Origin: an uncultured bacterium
GTDB lineage: Bacteria > Bacillota > Clostridia > Oscillospirales > Acutalibacteraceae
Length of the DNA: 41,911 bases
Reading direction: 5' to 3'
Assembly (NCBI GenBank): GCA_934875675.1
Contig: CAKXIK010000014.1
Location: 14,042 to 55,952, forward strand
Positions 17,287 to 25,308 of the stretch are shown piece after piece (position 1 is the first letter of the stretch; each line of letters begins with the position of its first letter). The notes under the pieces are model-generated. The model saw nothing but the letters and a program-made list of their open reading frames with translations. It made no database searches and had not been told where the DNA came from. Made by a program: the position numbers and the translations under genes.

Positions 17287-17327
17287 AAATCGTAATCGAC
17301 TGCAAGCAAGCGAAGGAGGTGTGACCA

Positions 17328-17588
17328 ATGCCGAATATTAAATCCGCTAAAAAGCGCGTAAAGGTGATTAAAGTAAAGACCTTGAGAAATAAGTCCTATG
17401 ATTCGTCTTTGAAAACCGAGCTGAAAAAGGCTGACGCTGCTGTTGTTGCCAAGGCTGACAACAAGGAAGAGGCCGTTCGTCTTGCGATGAAAAAGATCGA
17501 TCAGGCTGTGAGCAAGGGAATTCTTCATAAAAACTGCGCTGCCAGAAAGAAGTCCGCCCTCGTTCGTAAGCTCAATGCCAGCGCTTGA
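17328..17588 (+). CDS. rpsT: 30S ribosomal protein S20
   Basis: 86 residues, normal size, highly basic and helical. The start MPNIKSAKKRVKV and the segment LRNKSYDSSLKTELKKAD are typical; the C-terminus keeps GILHKNCAARKKSAL. S20 binds 16S rRNA in the small-subunit body. A strong ribosome binding site, GAAGGAGGTG, lies eight bases upstream of the ATG. It is a single-gene transcript with its own promoter and terminator, divergent from gpr, an arrangement often seen in Firmicutes. Confidence 0.97.
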   Translation: MPNIKSAKKRVKVIKVKTLRNKSYDSSLKTELKKADAAVVAKADNKEEAVRLAMKKIDQAVSKGILHKNCAARKKSALVRKLNASA

Positions 17589-17606
17589 TGCGTTTTTGAG
17601 CAATTG

Positions 17607-17638
17607 AAAGCAGAGCTGTTATGCTCTGCTTTTTCTTT
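17607..17638 (+). terminator. rpsT intrinsic terminator
   Basis: AAAGCAGAGC pairs with GCTCTGCTTT around a six-base loop, followed by a T-rich tail (TTCTTTTT). Confidence 0.9.
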
Positions 17639-17644
17639 TTATGA

Positions 17645-17675
17645 TTGACTTTTTTATGATTTGTAGTATTATAAT
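17645..17675 (+). promoter_or_regulatory. Promoter for the 50-residue membrane peptide
   Basis: -35 TTGACT at 17645-17650. Two overlapping -10 choices: TATTAT (17667-17672, spacer 16) or TATAAT (17670-17675, spacer 19). The start codon is about 70 bases downstream. Confidence 0.65.
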
Positions 17676-17743
17676 AGTAATGGTTCCTGTTACGTGCATG
17701 ATATCGTCATAAATTTTACTCGAATCATGGAGGTGCTTTTTTA

Positions 17744-17896
17744 ATGAAAAAAACTGGTATTGTGAAATTTATTTTAGTTCTGATCGGTATTGTTTCGGCA
17801 CTGACTGCTGCTGCCACTGCATTTTGCATTTACAGCGACAAAAAACGCAAGGATGACGAAGAGTTGGAGCACTATCTTGATTGCTCAATTCAATAA
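17744..17896 (+). CDS. Small single-pass membrane protein (50 residues), unknown function
   Basis: The peptide starts MKKTGIVKFILVLIG, has one hydrophobic helix (about residues 7-30) and a charged tail (KKRKDDEELEHYL) ending DCSIQ. GGAGGTG lies exactly eight bases before the ATG and a good promoter precedes it, so it is very likely translated although short. The layout of basic start, apolar helix and mixed-charge tail resembles many unnamed small Clostridia membrane proteins. Transcription probably continues about 150 bases to the hairpin at 18047. That 150-base stretch carries apolar codons in another frame but no ribosome binding site, so I see no second gene in it. Confidence 0.65.
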   Translation: MKKTGIVKFILVLIGIVSALTAAATAFCIYSDKKRKDDEELEHYLDCSIQ

Positions 17897-18046
17897 GCTT
17901 AATAAAATTAAAATGGTTTTTCTCTGCATTACAGGTGTGTTTTGCTGCGTATTGTCTACTGCCACAACCGCATCTGCTGCTTTGGGGCGGATTCAAATTC
18001 GATCGCAGAGCAATTAAAACCCGTTATCACATTGCGCAAATTTGTT

Positions 18047-18083
18047 GGAAAGGTTGTGAGTGTACAACCTTTCCTTTTCTTTT
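18047..18083 (+). terminator. Terminator downstream of the 50-residue peptide gene
   Basis: Perfect 11-bp stem GGAAAGGTTGT / ACAACCTTTCC with a six-base loop, then TTTTCTTTT. Confidence 0.9.
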
Positions 18084-18087
18084 GCCG

Positions 18088-18148
18088 AAAAAAGCCTCCA
18101 GGGCAGAAATCGTTATGACAAAACAATTTCTGTCCTGGAGACTTTTTT
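18088..18148. terminator. Bidirectional terminator, mainly for the NagD-like gene
   Basis: Stem of about 15 bp (18096-18110 with 18126-18140, one G-U pair) flanked by six A on the left and six T on the right. It ends the minus-strand HAD gene and backs up the plus-strand terminator at 18047. Confidence 0.9.
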
Positions 18149-18192
18149 ATTGAAAGAGGTATATCGGTTAGCGCTGTCCTGCCAATCGAAAC

Positions 18193-18978
18193 TTATTCTT
18201 CCTGCAGCTTTGGAATAGCACCAACCCCATCCAGCACATATTTTGGACGATATGGGTATTGTTCCAAATCTGAGGGCGATGTGCAGCCGGTCAGCACCAA
18301 TACCGTATCCAGACCGGTTTCTATTCCCGCAATAATATCTGTATCCATACGATCGCCAATCATAGCAGCTTCTGCAGAGTGGACGCCAAGCATTTTTAGT
18401 CCCGTACGCATCATTAATGGATTTGGTTTTCCGATAAAATATGCAGATTTTCCTGTTGCCAGTTCAATTGGAGCTACCAGTGCACGCGTTGCCGGAACGA
18501 TTCCCTGCTCTGAGGGTCCCGTCAGATCGCTGTTGGTGCCAATCAACTTTGCTCCTTTTCTGACTAACTGCACCGCATGAACAATGCTTTCATAATTGTA
18601 ATTTGCGGTTTCACCTACAACCACATAGTCGGGATTAACATCATTCATTGTGATACCAACCTCATATAAAGCATTCATCAGTCCGGGTGCCCCGATTACA
18701 AATGTGCTGCACCCGGGAGCCTGATTGCTTAAAAAACGAGCAGTTGCAAGCGCGCTGGTGTAGAAGTGACTTTCATCCACATCCAGTCCCATGCGGGCAA
18801 GTTTTTGCTGTAATTCTTTCGGTGAGCGCTCACTGGAGTTCGTGAGAAATAAAAAACGCTTATCCTGTTCATAAAGCCACTGCACAAATTCTTTTACTCC
18901 CGGAAGTAGTCGATTGCCATGATAGATGACACCATCCATATCGCAGATAAATCCTTTTTTGTCTCTCAAGTTGTCCAT
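18193..18978 (-). CDS. HAD-IIA family phosphatase (NagD-like)
   Basis: 261 residues. HAD-superfamily hydrolase of the NagD / 4-nitrophenylphosphatase group, acting on small phosphorylated metabolites in the cytoplasm; the true substrate is not deducible. Motif I is FICDMDGVIYHG (nucleophile and acid Asp), motif II is FLTNSSERSP, the cap domain lies between about 80 and 180, GKPNPLMM supplies the motif III Lys and GDRMDTDI is motif IV. The ATG at 18978 is chosen because GGAGG lies seven bases upstream; the open frame runs further but without a signal. It is monocistronic, divergent from the pseudouridine synthase gene. Confidence 0.92.
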   Translation of the reverse strand: MDNLRDKKGFICDMDGVIYHGNRLLPGVKEFVQWLYEQDKRFLFLTNSSERSPKELQQKLARMGLDVDESHFYTSALATARFLSNQAPGCSTFVIGAPGLMNALYEVGITMNDVNPDYVVVGETANYNYESIVHAVQLVRKGAKLIGTNSDLTGPSEQGIVPATRALVAPIELATGKSAYFIGKPNPLMMRTGLKMLGVHSAEAAMIGDRMDTDIIAGIETGLDTVLVLTGCTSPSDLEQYPYRPKYVLDGVGAIPKLQEE

Positions 18979-19021
18979 GTAAAGTCCTCCAGTTTTTGTT
19001 GAATGCAAAGTCTTTGTTTTT

Positions 19022-19050
19022 AGAGTACCATATTTTGCGGATGCACGCAA
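19022..19050 (-). promoter_or_regulatory. Promoter for the NagD-like gene
   Basis: Minus strand: -35 TTGCGT, 17-base spacer, -10 TACTCT. It fits the position (about 45 bases before the start codon) but matches the consensus only moderately. Confidence 0.45.
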
Positions 19051-19158
19051 TAGTTTCTACCATTGTATTGCACACAGCGGGTGTGATTATCTCCGCACAA
19101 ATTAGAATAGCAATTATTTTCCCACACGATGCTTTGACTGTCTTCCGATAATTTATGA

Positions 19159-19187
19159 TTGTCAAACTACACAGCTTTTGATATAAT
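19159..19187 (+). promoter_or_regulatory. Promoter for the pseudouridine synthase gene
   Basis: -35 TTGTCA, 17-base spacer, perfect -10 TATAAT, about 38 bases before the start codon. Confidence 0.75.
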
Positions 19188-19224
19188 AAATTTAATTCAG
19201 CAAACGCATCGATGAAAGGCATGA

Positions 19225-20232
19225 TTGAAGAACATGAAAAGCGTAACCATTTCAGAAAATGACGCCGGACAACGGTTGGATAAATTTTTAACCAAGGCGT
19301 TTCCTCATCTGCCAAAATCACTGATGTACAAGGCAATCCGTACGAAAAACATTAAATTGAACCGGAAACGCTGTGAAATTTCAAGCAAGTTATGTAAAGG
19401 CGATCAGCTTGACATCTATTTAGGCGATGATGTTTTGAGCGCCGCTCCTGAAAATGAGCGATTTCCGTTTCTCAAAGCCTCTCGTACGCTTGATGTTGTT
19501 TACGAGGACAGCCAAATTTTAATTGCAAATAAAAAACCGGGGCTAATCGTTCATTCTGACGACAAAAGCTTTGGCGATACACTGATTGATCGAATCCAGC
19601 GTCACCTGTATGATGCTGGCGAGTATCATCCGGATCAGGAGCAATCGTTTGCCCCTGCCCTTGTCAACCGAATCGACCGCAATACTGGCGGGCTTGTGCT
19701 TGCTGCCAAAACAGCCGAATCGTTACGTTTGCTCAACGAAAAAATGAAGGATCGTGACATCGAAAAATATTATCTTTGTCTCATTCATGGAACGCTCGCC
19801 AAAAAGGAAGGCGTTTTGGAAGGATTTTTAGAAAAAGACGAGGATAAAAACAAAGTATTTGTTCATGATACCCCGATTCCCGGCGGACGCACAATTCGCA
19901 CAAAATACCGCGTTTTGCAGGAGAAAAACGGATTTTCTTTGATTGAGGTTGAACTATTGACCGGCCGAACCCATCAGATTCGCGCACATTTTGCTTCGAT
20001 TGGGCATCCCTTGGTGGGCGATGGAAAATACGGCACCAACGCACTAAACAAGAATACTGGTTACAAATTTCAGGCACTCTATTCTTATAAAGTCGTTTTT
20101 CATTTTTCTCCGGAGGAAGCTTTGGCATATCTGAACGGCAAAAGTTTTTCTGTGGAGGATGTTTGGTTTTTGCAAGATTTTTATGATGGGCGGCTTGGCT
20201 ACTCTCCCCTGCCCGATAGAAAGAAAGGATGA
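19225..20232 (+). CDS. RluA-family 23S rRNA pseudouridine synthase
   Basis: 335 residues. It converts specific uridines of rRNA (or tRNA) to pseudouridine. An N-terminal S4 RNA-binding domain (about 5-65, GQRLDKFLTKAF, KTIRTKNIKLN-like pattern) precedes the catalytic domain with VNRIDRNTGGLVLAAKT (catalytic Asp in the RIDRNTGG motif), TGRTHQIRAH and GHPLVGDGKYG. RluD and RluC types share these motifs; the specific site is not decided. The start could be TTG at 19225 (AAAGG five bases upstream) or ATG at 19234; the first has the better spacing. The small basic protein gene begins six bases after its stop, so they are co-transcribed. Confidence 0.93.
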   Translation: MKNMKSVTISENDAGQRLDKFLTKAFPHLPKSLMYKAIRTKNIKLNRKRCEISSKLCKGDQLDIYLGDDVLSAAPENERFPFLKASRTLDVVYEDSQILIANKKPGLIVHSDDKSFGDTLIDRIQRHLYDAGEYHPDQEQSFAPALVNRIDRNTGGLVLAAKTAESLRLLNEKMKDRDIEKYYLCLIHGTLAKKEGVLEGFLEKDEDKNKVFVHDTPIPGGRTIRTKYRVLQEKNGFSLIEVELLTGRTHQIRAHFASIGHPLVGDGKYGTNALNKNTGYKFQALYSYKVVFHFSPEEALAYLNGKSFSVEDVWFLQDFYDGRLGYSPLPDRKKG

Positions 20233-20238
20233 TACCGA

Positions 20239-20427
20239 TTGGAAAAATTTATTCCAAAAGAAAAGCTTTCCAAAAAAGAGCAAAGAAAGCGAAACGCTCA
20301 ACAGCGAAAAAATTGGAATGGAGTTAATCCCGTTACCAGAAAGTCGGAAAACCCAAAGGCATACAATAGAAAAAAGCTTCGCGGAAAAGATTACGATTCC
20401 GGCGAAGCTTTTTTATTTGTTAACTAA
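20239..20427 (+). CDS. Small Lys/Arg-rich protein with a terminator inside its 3' coding end
   Basis: 62 residues, start TTG at 20239 with AAAGGATG seven bases upstream. The protein is very basic in its first two thirds (KEKLSKKEQRKRNAQQRKNW), then has NPVTRK, a KAYNRKKLRGK motif and a less charged end (DSGEAFLFVN). I recall similar unnamed proteins of about 60 residues in Clostridia with the PVTR and YNRKK motifs, but no function. The oddity is at the 3' end: an intrinsic terminator (20370-20414) lies within the reading frame, so transcripts ending in its T-run would stop around codons 58-60 and lack the TAA at 20425. It directly follows the pseudouridine synthase gene. Confidence 0.7.
   Translation: MEKFIPKEKLSKKEQRKRNAQQRKNWNGVNPVTRKSENPKAYNRKKLRGKDYDSGEAFLFVN
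20370..20414. terminator. Bidirectional terminator embedded in the small basic protein gene
   Basis: AAAAAAGCTTCGC (20370-20382) is a perfect inverted repeat of 20402-20414, extended inside by GGAA/TTCC (20383-20386 with 20397-20400) with one bulge and a ten-base loop. It ends in six T on the plus strand and, read the other way, in six T on the minus strand, so it can also serve the converging epimerase gene. Confidence 0.92.
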
Positions 20428-20468
20428 TGATTCTGAAGTATCCTCAAAAATATTCTCCGTTCAGTCAG

Positions 20469-21632
20469 TTAACCTTCTTCTGCCAACTGCGCGAACGTCT
20501 TGGTCAGCATAATCAATCCACGCGGCAGATGAAACGGATCCTTGACAGGCAAAGCTGCGCTGGTACCGATATTTCCATTTTCATCAAGCCAGTTGATCCA
20601 GTCACCATAACCGTTAGGATAATGAGAAAAAGCAAAATCGCGTACCTTTTCATGCAGCACAAGAAATTCTTCGTCATGAGTATGCCGATACGCCATAGCG
20701 GTTGCAACCAATGTTTCCACTTGTACCCACCACGGTTGATAAGTTGGTTTACCCCAAAAACACGGTTCTTTTCCGTCGATATCCAGTGCCAATCGCATTC
20801 CTCCCGACGGGTTCATGCCCAATTCAATATGCCGCCGGATAATCTTGCAGCATTTTTCAACCTTCTCCGTCTTTCCCTGGTCTTCATAAATCATAAGCAA
20901 AAACCACATACATTCAATCGCATGACCGGGAACACACGCGCGCCCTTCGGGCGAATCCACAAAACCACCATCCGCGCGCACAAATTCCAGAATCGCATTC
21001 TTTTCCGGCACATAAAATTTTCCCAATACTTCGTCAGCCAATGAGGTTGCCTCCGTACAAATATCTTCCCTGTTGAGCGCTTTGCCCAGCTTATAATAGA
21101 AATAAGCAAAAATCATATTTACACCGTGAGTCTTCATACCCTCCGGAATAACATAGGGAGCTACACGATAACTTCCCAAATGATTAAGTCTCCAAAGCGT
21201 ATTCTCATATGTTTCCAGCGCGATTTGTCTGGCTTCTTCATTTTTTGTTGCTTTGTAATACTCTGTCATACCTGCAAGCACAAAGCCGTCTACATAAATA
21301 CTGGTATCAGTCTCCTTGATTTGCCCATCTTCATCCAACAAATACATCCATCTGCCTGATTCATCCCTGCCATGTTTGGACAGATAACGAAACAGTCCGT
21401 CTGCCGCTTCAAGGTATTCCTGCCTCGCTTCAATCCTGTTATAAAGTGCAGAAAACGTCCAAAGCGCACGTCCTTGGGACCATATATATCGATCTTTGCA
21501 AAGAATCGTGCCGTCCTCCTTCATACAATTATTAATTGCTCCAGAGGAATCTATTGCATGTGAAAGCCAGAAAGGAACAACCTCTTCGGTCAGTACCTTT
21601 CGATAAAAATCTGACATCTTGTTAAAGTTCAT
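20469..21632 (-). CDS. AGE family epimerase/isomerase (N-acylglucosamine 2-epimerase-like)
   Basis: 387 residues, standard length for the (alpha/alpha)6-barrel family that interconverts sugars such as GlcNAc/ManNAc, cellobiose or mannose/glucose. Family signatures visible are IWSQGRALWTFSALYN (about 50-65), the segment EGRACVPGHAIECMWFLL with the barrel-centre His, and PTYQPWWVQVETLVATAMAY. Which sugar is used cannot be told, since all subgroups share these. No signal peptide, so cytoplasmic. It is monocistronic behind its own promoter at 21731-21759 and converges on the pseudouridine synthase/small protein pair, sharing their terminator. The start ATG at 21632 has AAAGG about ten bases upstream. 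Confidence 0.9.
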   Translation of the reverse strand: MNFNKMSDFYRKVLTEEVVPFWLSHAIDSSGAINNCMKEDGTILCKDRYIWSQGRALWTFSALYNRIEARQEYLEAADGLFRYLSKHGRDESGRWMYLLDEDGQIKETDTSIYVDGFVLAGMTEYYKATKNEEARQIALETYENTLWRLNHLGSYRVAPYVIPEGMKTHGVNMIFAYFYYKLGKALNREDICTEATSLADEVLGKFYVPEKNAILEFVRADGGFVDSPEGRACVPGHAIECMWFLLMIYEDQGKTEKVEKCCKIIRRHIELGMNPSGGMRLALDIDGKEPCFWGKPTYQPWWVQVETLVATAMAYRHTHDEEFLVLHEKVRDFAFSHYPNGYGDWINWLDENGNIGTSAALPVKDPFHLPRGLIMLTKTFAQLAEEG

Positions 21633-21730
21633 TTTTCATCATACCTTTCTGCCGGACACATAAGAATGCGAATCGTACACTATCCATTTTGTTTTAAATT
21701 CACTTGCGAAACAACCGGCAATTTGTATTA

Positions 21731-21759
21731 ATCATACTTTATTTTATCTTGTATTGCAA
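21731..21759 (-). promoter_or_regulatory. Promoter for the AGE epimerase gene
   Basis: Minus strand: -35 TTGCAA, 17-base spacer, -10 TATGAT, about 99 bases before the start codon. Confidence 0.7.
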
Positions 21760-21769
21760 GGATTTCAGC

Positions 21770-21807
21770 AAAAAAGCTCTGTGCAGCCTAGACTGCACGG
21801 AGCTTTT
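21770..21807 (-). terminator. clpB terminator
   Basis: Stem of 11 bp (21776-21786 with 21793-21803, one G-U pair), six-base loop; minus-strand tail of six T. Four T on the plus side make it weakly bidirectional. Confidence 0.92.
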
Positions 21808-21820
21808 AATCAGTCATTTT

Positions 21821-24430
21821 TTAACGTCTTTTTTCGGATACTGTGAGTTTTCCATCATGCAATTCCACAACAAGCGTTGTCCCCGGCTGCAGATCTTCAC
21901 TGACAATTTTTCTGGCAATCAAGGTTTCTACCTTCTGCTGCAGGAATCTGCGCATCGGGCGTGCACCATAGACCGGATCATATCCCTCATCCACAATATA
22001 TTCCTTTGCTTCCGGTGTCAATTCCACTGAAAGCTGCTGTTCCTGCAGACGCTTTTGCAAATCTGCAATCATCAGGTCTACAATGGTTGCAATTTCTGTT
22101 TTTTGCAGCGGCTTATAGAATACAATCTCATCCAAACGATTCAAAAACTCAGGACGGAACTGGCGTTTCAGCAATGTGCTGACCTGATCCCGCGCTTCCG
22201 GGGTAATGATTCCGTCCGCACCGATTCCGTCGAGAATATAATCGGAACCAAGGTTGGAGGTCAAAATAATAATCGTATTCTTAAAATCTACCTTACGCCC
22301 CTGAGAGTCGGTCAGTTGACCGTCATCCAGCACCTGCAGCAAGATGTTGAACACATCGGGATGTGCCTTTTCCACTTCATCAAACAGCACAACCGAGTAG
22401 GGTTTGCGGCGCACTGCTTCCGTAAGCTGACCGCCTTCATCATAACCAACATATCCGGGAGGTGCTCCGATCAATCTGGATACCGAATATTTCTCCATAT
22501 ATTCCGTCATATCAATTCGCACCATGTTGTGTTCGTCATCAAACAATGCTTCTGCAAGTGCTTTTGCAAGCTCTGTTTTTCCAACACCGGTCGGACCAAG
22601 GAACAAAAACGAACCAATTGGGCGATTTGGATCCTGAATACCAGCGCGTGAACGCAGAATTGCTTCTGAAACACGCTCCACTGCTTCCTCCTGCCCGATT
22701 ACGCGGCGATGCAGAATATCCTCCAGATGCAGCAGCTTTTCCCGCTCCCCTTCCATCAGCTTGGAAACTGGGATACCTGTCCAACGGGCAACAATGCGCG
22801 CAATTTCCTCTTCAGTCACCTTATCGCGCAGCAAGCTTTCACCCTGCTCTGCCTTGGCGGCGACTGACTCTTCCTCCTGCAGCTCCTTTTGCAGCGCAGG
22901 CAGCCTGCCATACTTCAATTCCGCCGCCTTGTTGAGGTCGTAACTATGCTCTGCTTTTTCAATTTCCGCACTGACCTGTTCAATTTCCGCACGCAGTCCC
23001 TGAACCTTCTGAATTGTCTGTTTTTCGTTATCCCATTTTGCCTTCATTGCGCCAAACTGATTACGCATTTCGGCAAGTTCCTTTTGAATTTCCTTCAAAT
23101 GCTCCTGAGAAAGCGCATCCTTTTCTTTTTTCAGTGCCGCTTCTTCAATTTCATGCTGCATAATCTTGCGAGACAGATCATCCATTTCAGATGGCATGGA
23201 ATCAATCTCTGTGCGGATCATAGCGCAGGCTTCATCCACCAGGTCAATTGCTTTATCCGGAAGAAAACGGTCAGTAATATAACGGTTGGAAAGCACGGCA
23301 GCAGCAATGAGCGCCTGATCCTGTATTTTTACACCATGAAAGACCTCGTAACGCTCCTTTAACCCGCGCAAAATAGAAATCGTATCCTCAACGGACGGTT
23401 CATCCACAAGTACCGGTTGGAAACGGCGTTCCAATGCAGCATCTTTTTCAATATATTGGCGATACTCATCCAGCGTTGTGGCACCAATACAGTGCAGCTC
23501 ACCACGGGCAAGCATTGGTTTGAGAATATTGCCCGCATCCATTGCGCCGTCTGTTTTTCCTGCTCCCACAATGGTATGCAGTTCATCAATGAAGAGAATG
23601 ATCTTGCCTTCACTCTTTTTCACCTCTGCCAAAACTGCCTTGAGACGCTCTTCAAATTCGCCGCGGAATTTTGCACCAGCAATCAAAGCGCCCATGTCGA
23701 GCGAAAAGATTTTGCGATCCTTCAAACTGGTCGGCACATCTCCCCGCACAATTCTCAGCGCAAGGCCTTCTGCAATTGCGGTTTTGCCAACACCAGGCTC
23801 TCCGATTAAAACCGGATTGTTCTTTGTTTTGCGGGAAAGAATACGAATGACGTTACGAATTTCACTATCCCGCCCGATAACCGGATCCAGTTTATGATTT
23901 TTTGCAAGTTCTACTAAGTCTTGTCCATACTTTCCCAGTGCGTCATAGGTGGCCTCCGGTGAATCGCTTGTCACACGCGTATTGCCACGCACCGACTGCA
24001 ACACTGCCAGAAATTTATTTTTTTCAAGATGGAACTGCGAAAAGATCTTTTTGGCTGCATCATCCGGATTTTCAATCAGAGCAAGAAAAATATGTTCCAC
24101 TGAAACATAGTCATCTTTCATTTTTTCCGCAGTTTTTTCCGCCTGAACCAAAGCCGTATCCACCGCGGAGGAAACATAAACCTTTCCGCTTTCCCGCCCG
24201 GAGCCTGTTACACGCGGCAGCTTTTCCACCTCTGACATGGCAGCAGTCTCCATGGATTCCGGGTCAATCTCCATCTTTTTCAGCAGCTGAGCAATCAATC
24301 CGTTTTCCTGCCGGATGAGCGCAACAACAAGGTGAAGCTCTTCAATCTGCATGTTCTGATATTCAATCGCAAGATTCTGAGCCTCCTGAATTGCCTCCAA
24401 CGATTTTTGTGTAAATTTTTGTGCATTCAT
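21821..24430 (-). CDS. clpB: ATP-dependent disaggregase ClpB (Hsp100)
   Basis: 869 residues. ClpB extracts polypeptides from aggregates together with DnaK-DnaJ-GrpE, which are encoded about 12 kb away. The N-terminal Clp repeat domain spans about 1-145. AAA+ module 1 has GEPGVGKTA near residue 205. The coiled-coil M domain (about 400-525, rich in Lys/Glu/Gln) is what distinguishes ClpB from ClpA/C. AAA+ module 2 has GPTGVGKTE and the sensor region DGQLTDSQGR. The C-terminus keeps GYDPVYGARPMRR. The ATG at 24430 follows GGGAGG; the longer frame is not needed. It lies 34 bases after the ribbon-helix-helix-like gene, so they form one operon. No CtsR operator was seen. Confidence 0.97.
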   Translation of the reverse strand: MNAQKFTQKSLEAIQEAQNLAIEYQNMQIEELHLVVALIRQENGLIAQLLKKMEIDPESMETAAMSEVEKLPRVTGSGRESGKVYVSSAVDTALVQAEKTAEKMKDDYVSVEHIFLALIENPDDAAKKIFSQFHLEKNKFLAVLQSVRGNTRVTSDSPEATYDALGKYGQDLVELAKNHKLDPVIGRDSEIRNVIRILSRKTKNNPVLIGEPGVGKTAIAEGLALRIVRGDVPTSLKDRKIFSLDMGALIAGAKFRGEFEERLKAVLAEVKKSEGKIILFIDELHTIVGAGKTDGAMDAGNILKPMLARGELHCIGATTLDEYRQYIEKDAALERRFQPVLVDEPSVEDTISILRGLKERYEVFHGVKIQDQALIAAAVLSNRYITDRFLPDKAIDLVDEACAMIRTEIDSMPSEMDDLSRKIMQHEIEEAALKKEKDALSQEHLKEIQKELAEMRNQFGAMKAKWDNEKQTIQKVQGLRAEIEQVSAEIEKAEHSYDLNKAAELKYGRLPALQKELQEEESVAAKAEQGESLLRDKVTEEEIARIVARWTGIPVSKLMEGEREKLLHLEDILHRRVIGQEEAVERVSEAILRSRAGIQDPNRPIGSFLFLGPTGVGKTELAKALAEALFDDEHNMVRIDMTEYMEKYSVSRLIGAPPGYVGYDEGGQLTEAVRRKPYSVVLFDEVEKAHPDVFNILLQVLDDGQLTDSQGRKVDFKNTIIILTSNLGSDYILDGIGADGIITPEARDQVSTLLKRQFRPEFLNRLDEIVFYKPLQKTEIATIVDLMIADLQKRLQEQQLSVELTPEAKEYIVDEGYDPVYGARPMRRFLQQKVETLIARKIVSEDLQPGTTLVVELHDGKLTVSEKRR

Positions 24431-24464
24431 ATTCGCAACCTCCCTTAAATGGGTATTAAATATT

Positions 24465-25124
24465 TTATATGATAAACCGCGCCTGCTGCAAAGCAGACCG
24501 ATAGGCACTCTCTGCCTTTTGCGGCAGCTGCGGTGAATCCAACGAGCCGAAATATACTTTTAATACGGAATCAAACATGCGGATATATTCCGCAATAGCC
24601 TGACCAAATTCCTCACATCCGCCCTCGGACGCACTAAGAGGAAGAAAATGACGGCGATATCTGCCATCCAACACGTCACACGCCACCTTGCCATCCGGAA
24701 AACGTGCACCCAAATATGCTTGCTCCAATTTCATCCAAATTGCAAAAAACGAATTGAGTGCTTGAAGCAACGCCTGATTCTGTGTACGAAAGCCGACACG
24801 CAGCTCGCCGCCTACACAGTCTGAATCGCGGTAAAGTTCAACGGCATAACGAATCCGCGGATTGTATTTATAGCTCAATGCACTGTGAATCGAAAGTACT
24901 GATTCCGACGGCATCATCTGCAATCGAAAACCGCTTGTCTGCATCCATTTCTCCACGGCATCAAAAACAGAACGATTGCGGCGTTCCGGTGTCACGCAAG
25001 AAAGAGCCTCTGCCAGGATTTGATTAATCAGTGCGGAGCGACTCATGTTTTTCTGATATGCAACACGATCTGCCGCAGCAATAACTTCATCGCCAAGAAC
25101 CAGACTGTAAACACTTTTTCCCAT
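24465..25124 (-). CDS. Ribbon-helix-helix-like protein heading the clpB operon
   Basis: 219 residues, no named family recognised. The first 45 residues (MGKSVYSLVLGDEVIAAADR, then NMSRSALINQILAEAL) match the beta-strand, helix, helix pattern of ribbon-helix-helix (CopG/Arc) DNA-binding domains, including the SRSALI turn. The remaining about 170 residues look like a mixed alpha/beta domain (LRVGFRTQNQALLQALN, YIRMFDSVLKVYF) of unknown function. It shares a transcript with clpB (34-base gap), and its promoter overlaps a large dyad at 25181-25218. An autoregulatory repressor of the clpB operon is a reasonable inference, not shown. Start ATG at 25124 with GGAGGCAAGGC upstream. Confidence 0.75.
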   Translation of the reverse strand: MGKSVYSLVLGDEVIAAADRVAYQKNMSRSALINQILAEALSCVTPERRNRSVFDAVEKWMQTSGFRLQMMPSESVLSIHSALSYKYNPRIRYAVELYRDSDCVGGELRVGFRTQNQALLQALNSFFAIWMKLEQAYLGARFPDGKVACDVLDGRYRRHFLPLSASEGGCEEFGQAIAEYIRMFDSVLKVYFGSLDSPQLPQKAESAYRSALQQARFII

Positions 25125-25161
25125 TGCCTTGCCTCCTCTCTTTGTTCTGTGATCTGCTTTT

Positions 25162-25190
25162 ATTGTAATAGCTTATTTATAATTTGTCAA
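25162..25190 (-). promoter_or_regulatory. Promoter of the ribbon-helix-helix-clpB operon
   Basis: Minus strand: consensus -35 TTGACA, 17-base spacer, -10 TACAAT, about 38 bases before the start codon. One of the best vegetative promoters in the window. Confidence 0.85.
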
Positions 25191-25218
25191 TTGTATTATA
25201 TAATTTTAATTGCAAATT
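25181..25218. promoter_or_regulatory. Dyad element over the -35 box (candidate operator)
   Basis: Plus strand: AATTTGTCAATT at 25181-25192 and AATTGCAAATT at 25208-25218 form an inverted repeat with one extra base. Between them lies the perfect 10-bp palindrome ATTATATAAT (25195-25204). Both share one centre (25199/25200). The -35 TTGACA box falls in the first arm, so a bound repressor would block RNA polymerase. Confidence 0.55.
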
Positions 25219-25308
25219 ATTTATGAATACAGAATTAAAAAACATTTCTATTTTACCCTTCTGCTGCATAAGAATGAATAACCTGAGACAAACCGGAGGG
25301 GAATAAAT

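Noticed and set aside
17913..18017. Possible 34-codon frame starting MVFLCITG after the 50-residue peptide
   Set aside because: No ribosome binding site, AT-rich lead, and it is short enough to occur by chance.
20159..20512. Plus-strand 117-codon frame overlapping the end of the pseudouridine synthase and the small basic protein
   Set aside because: It is out of frame with both supported genes, has no initiation signal and overlaps the converging epimerase gene.
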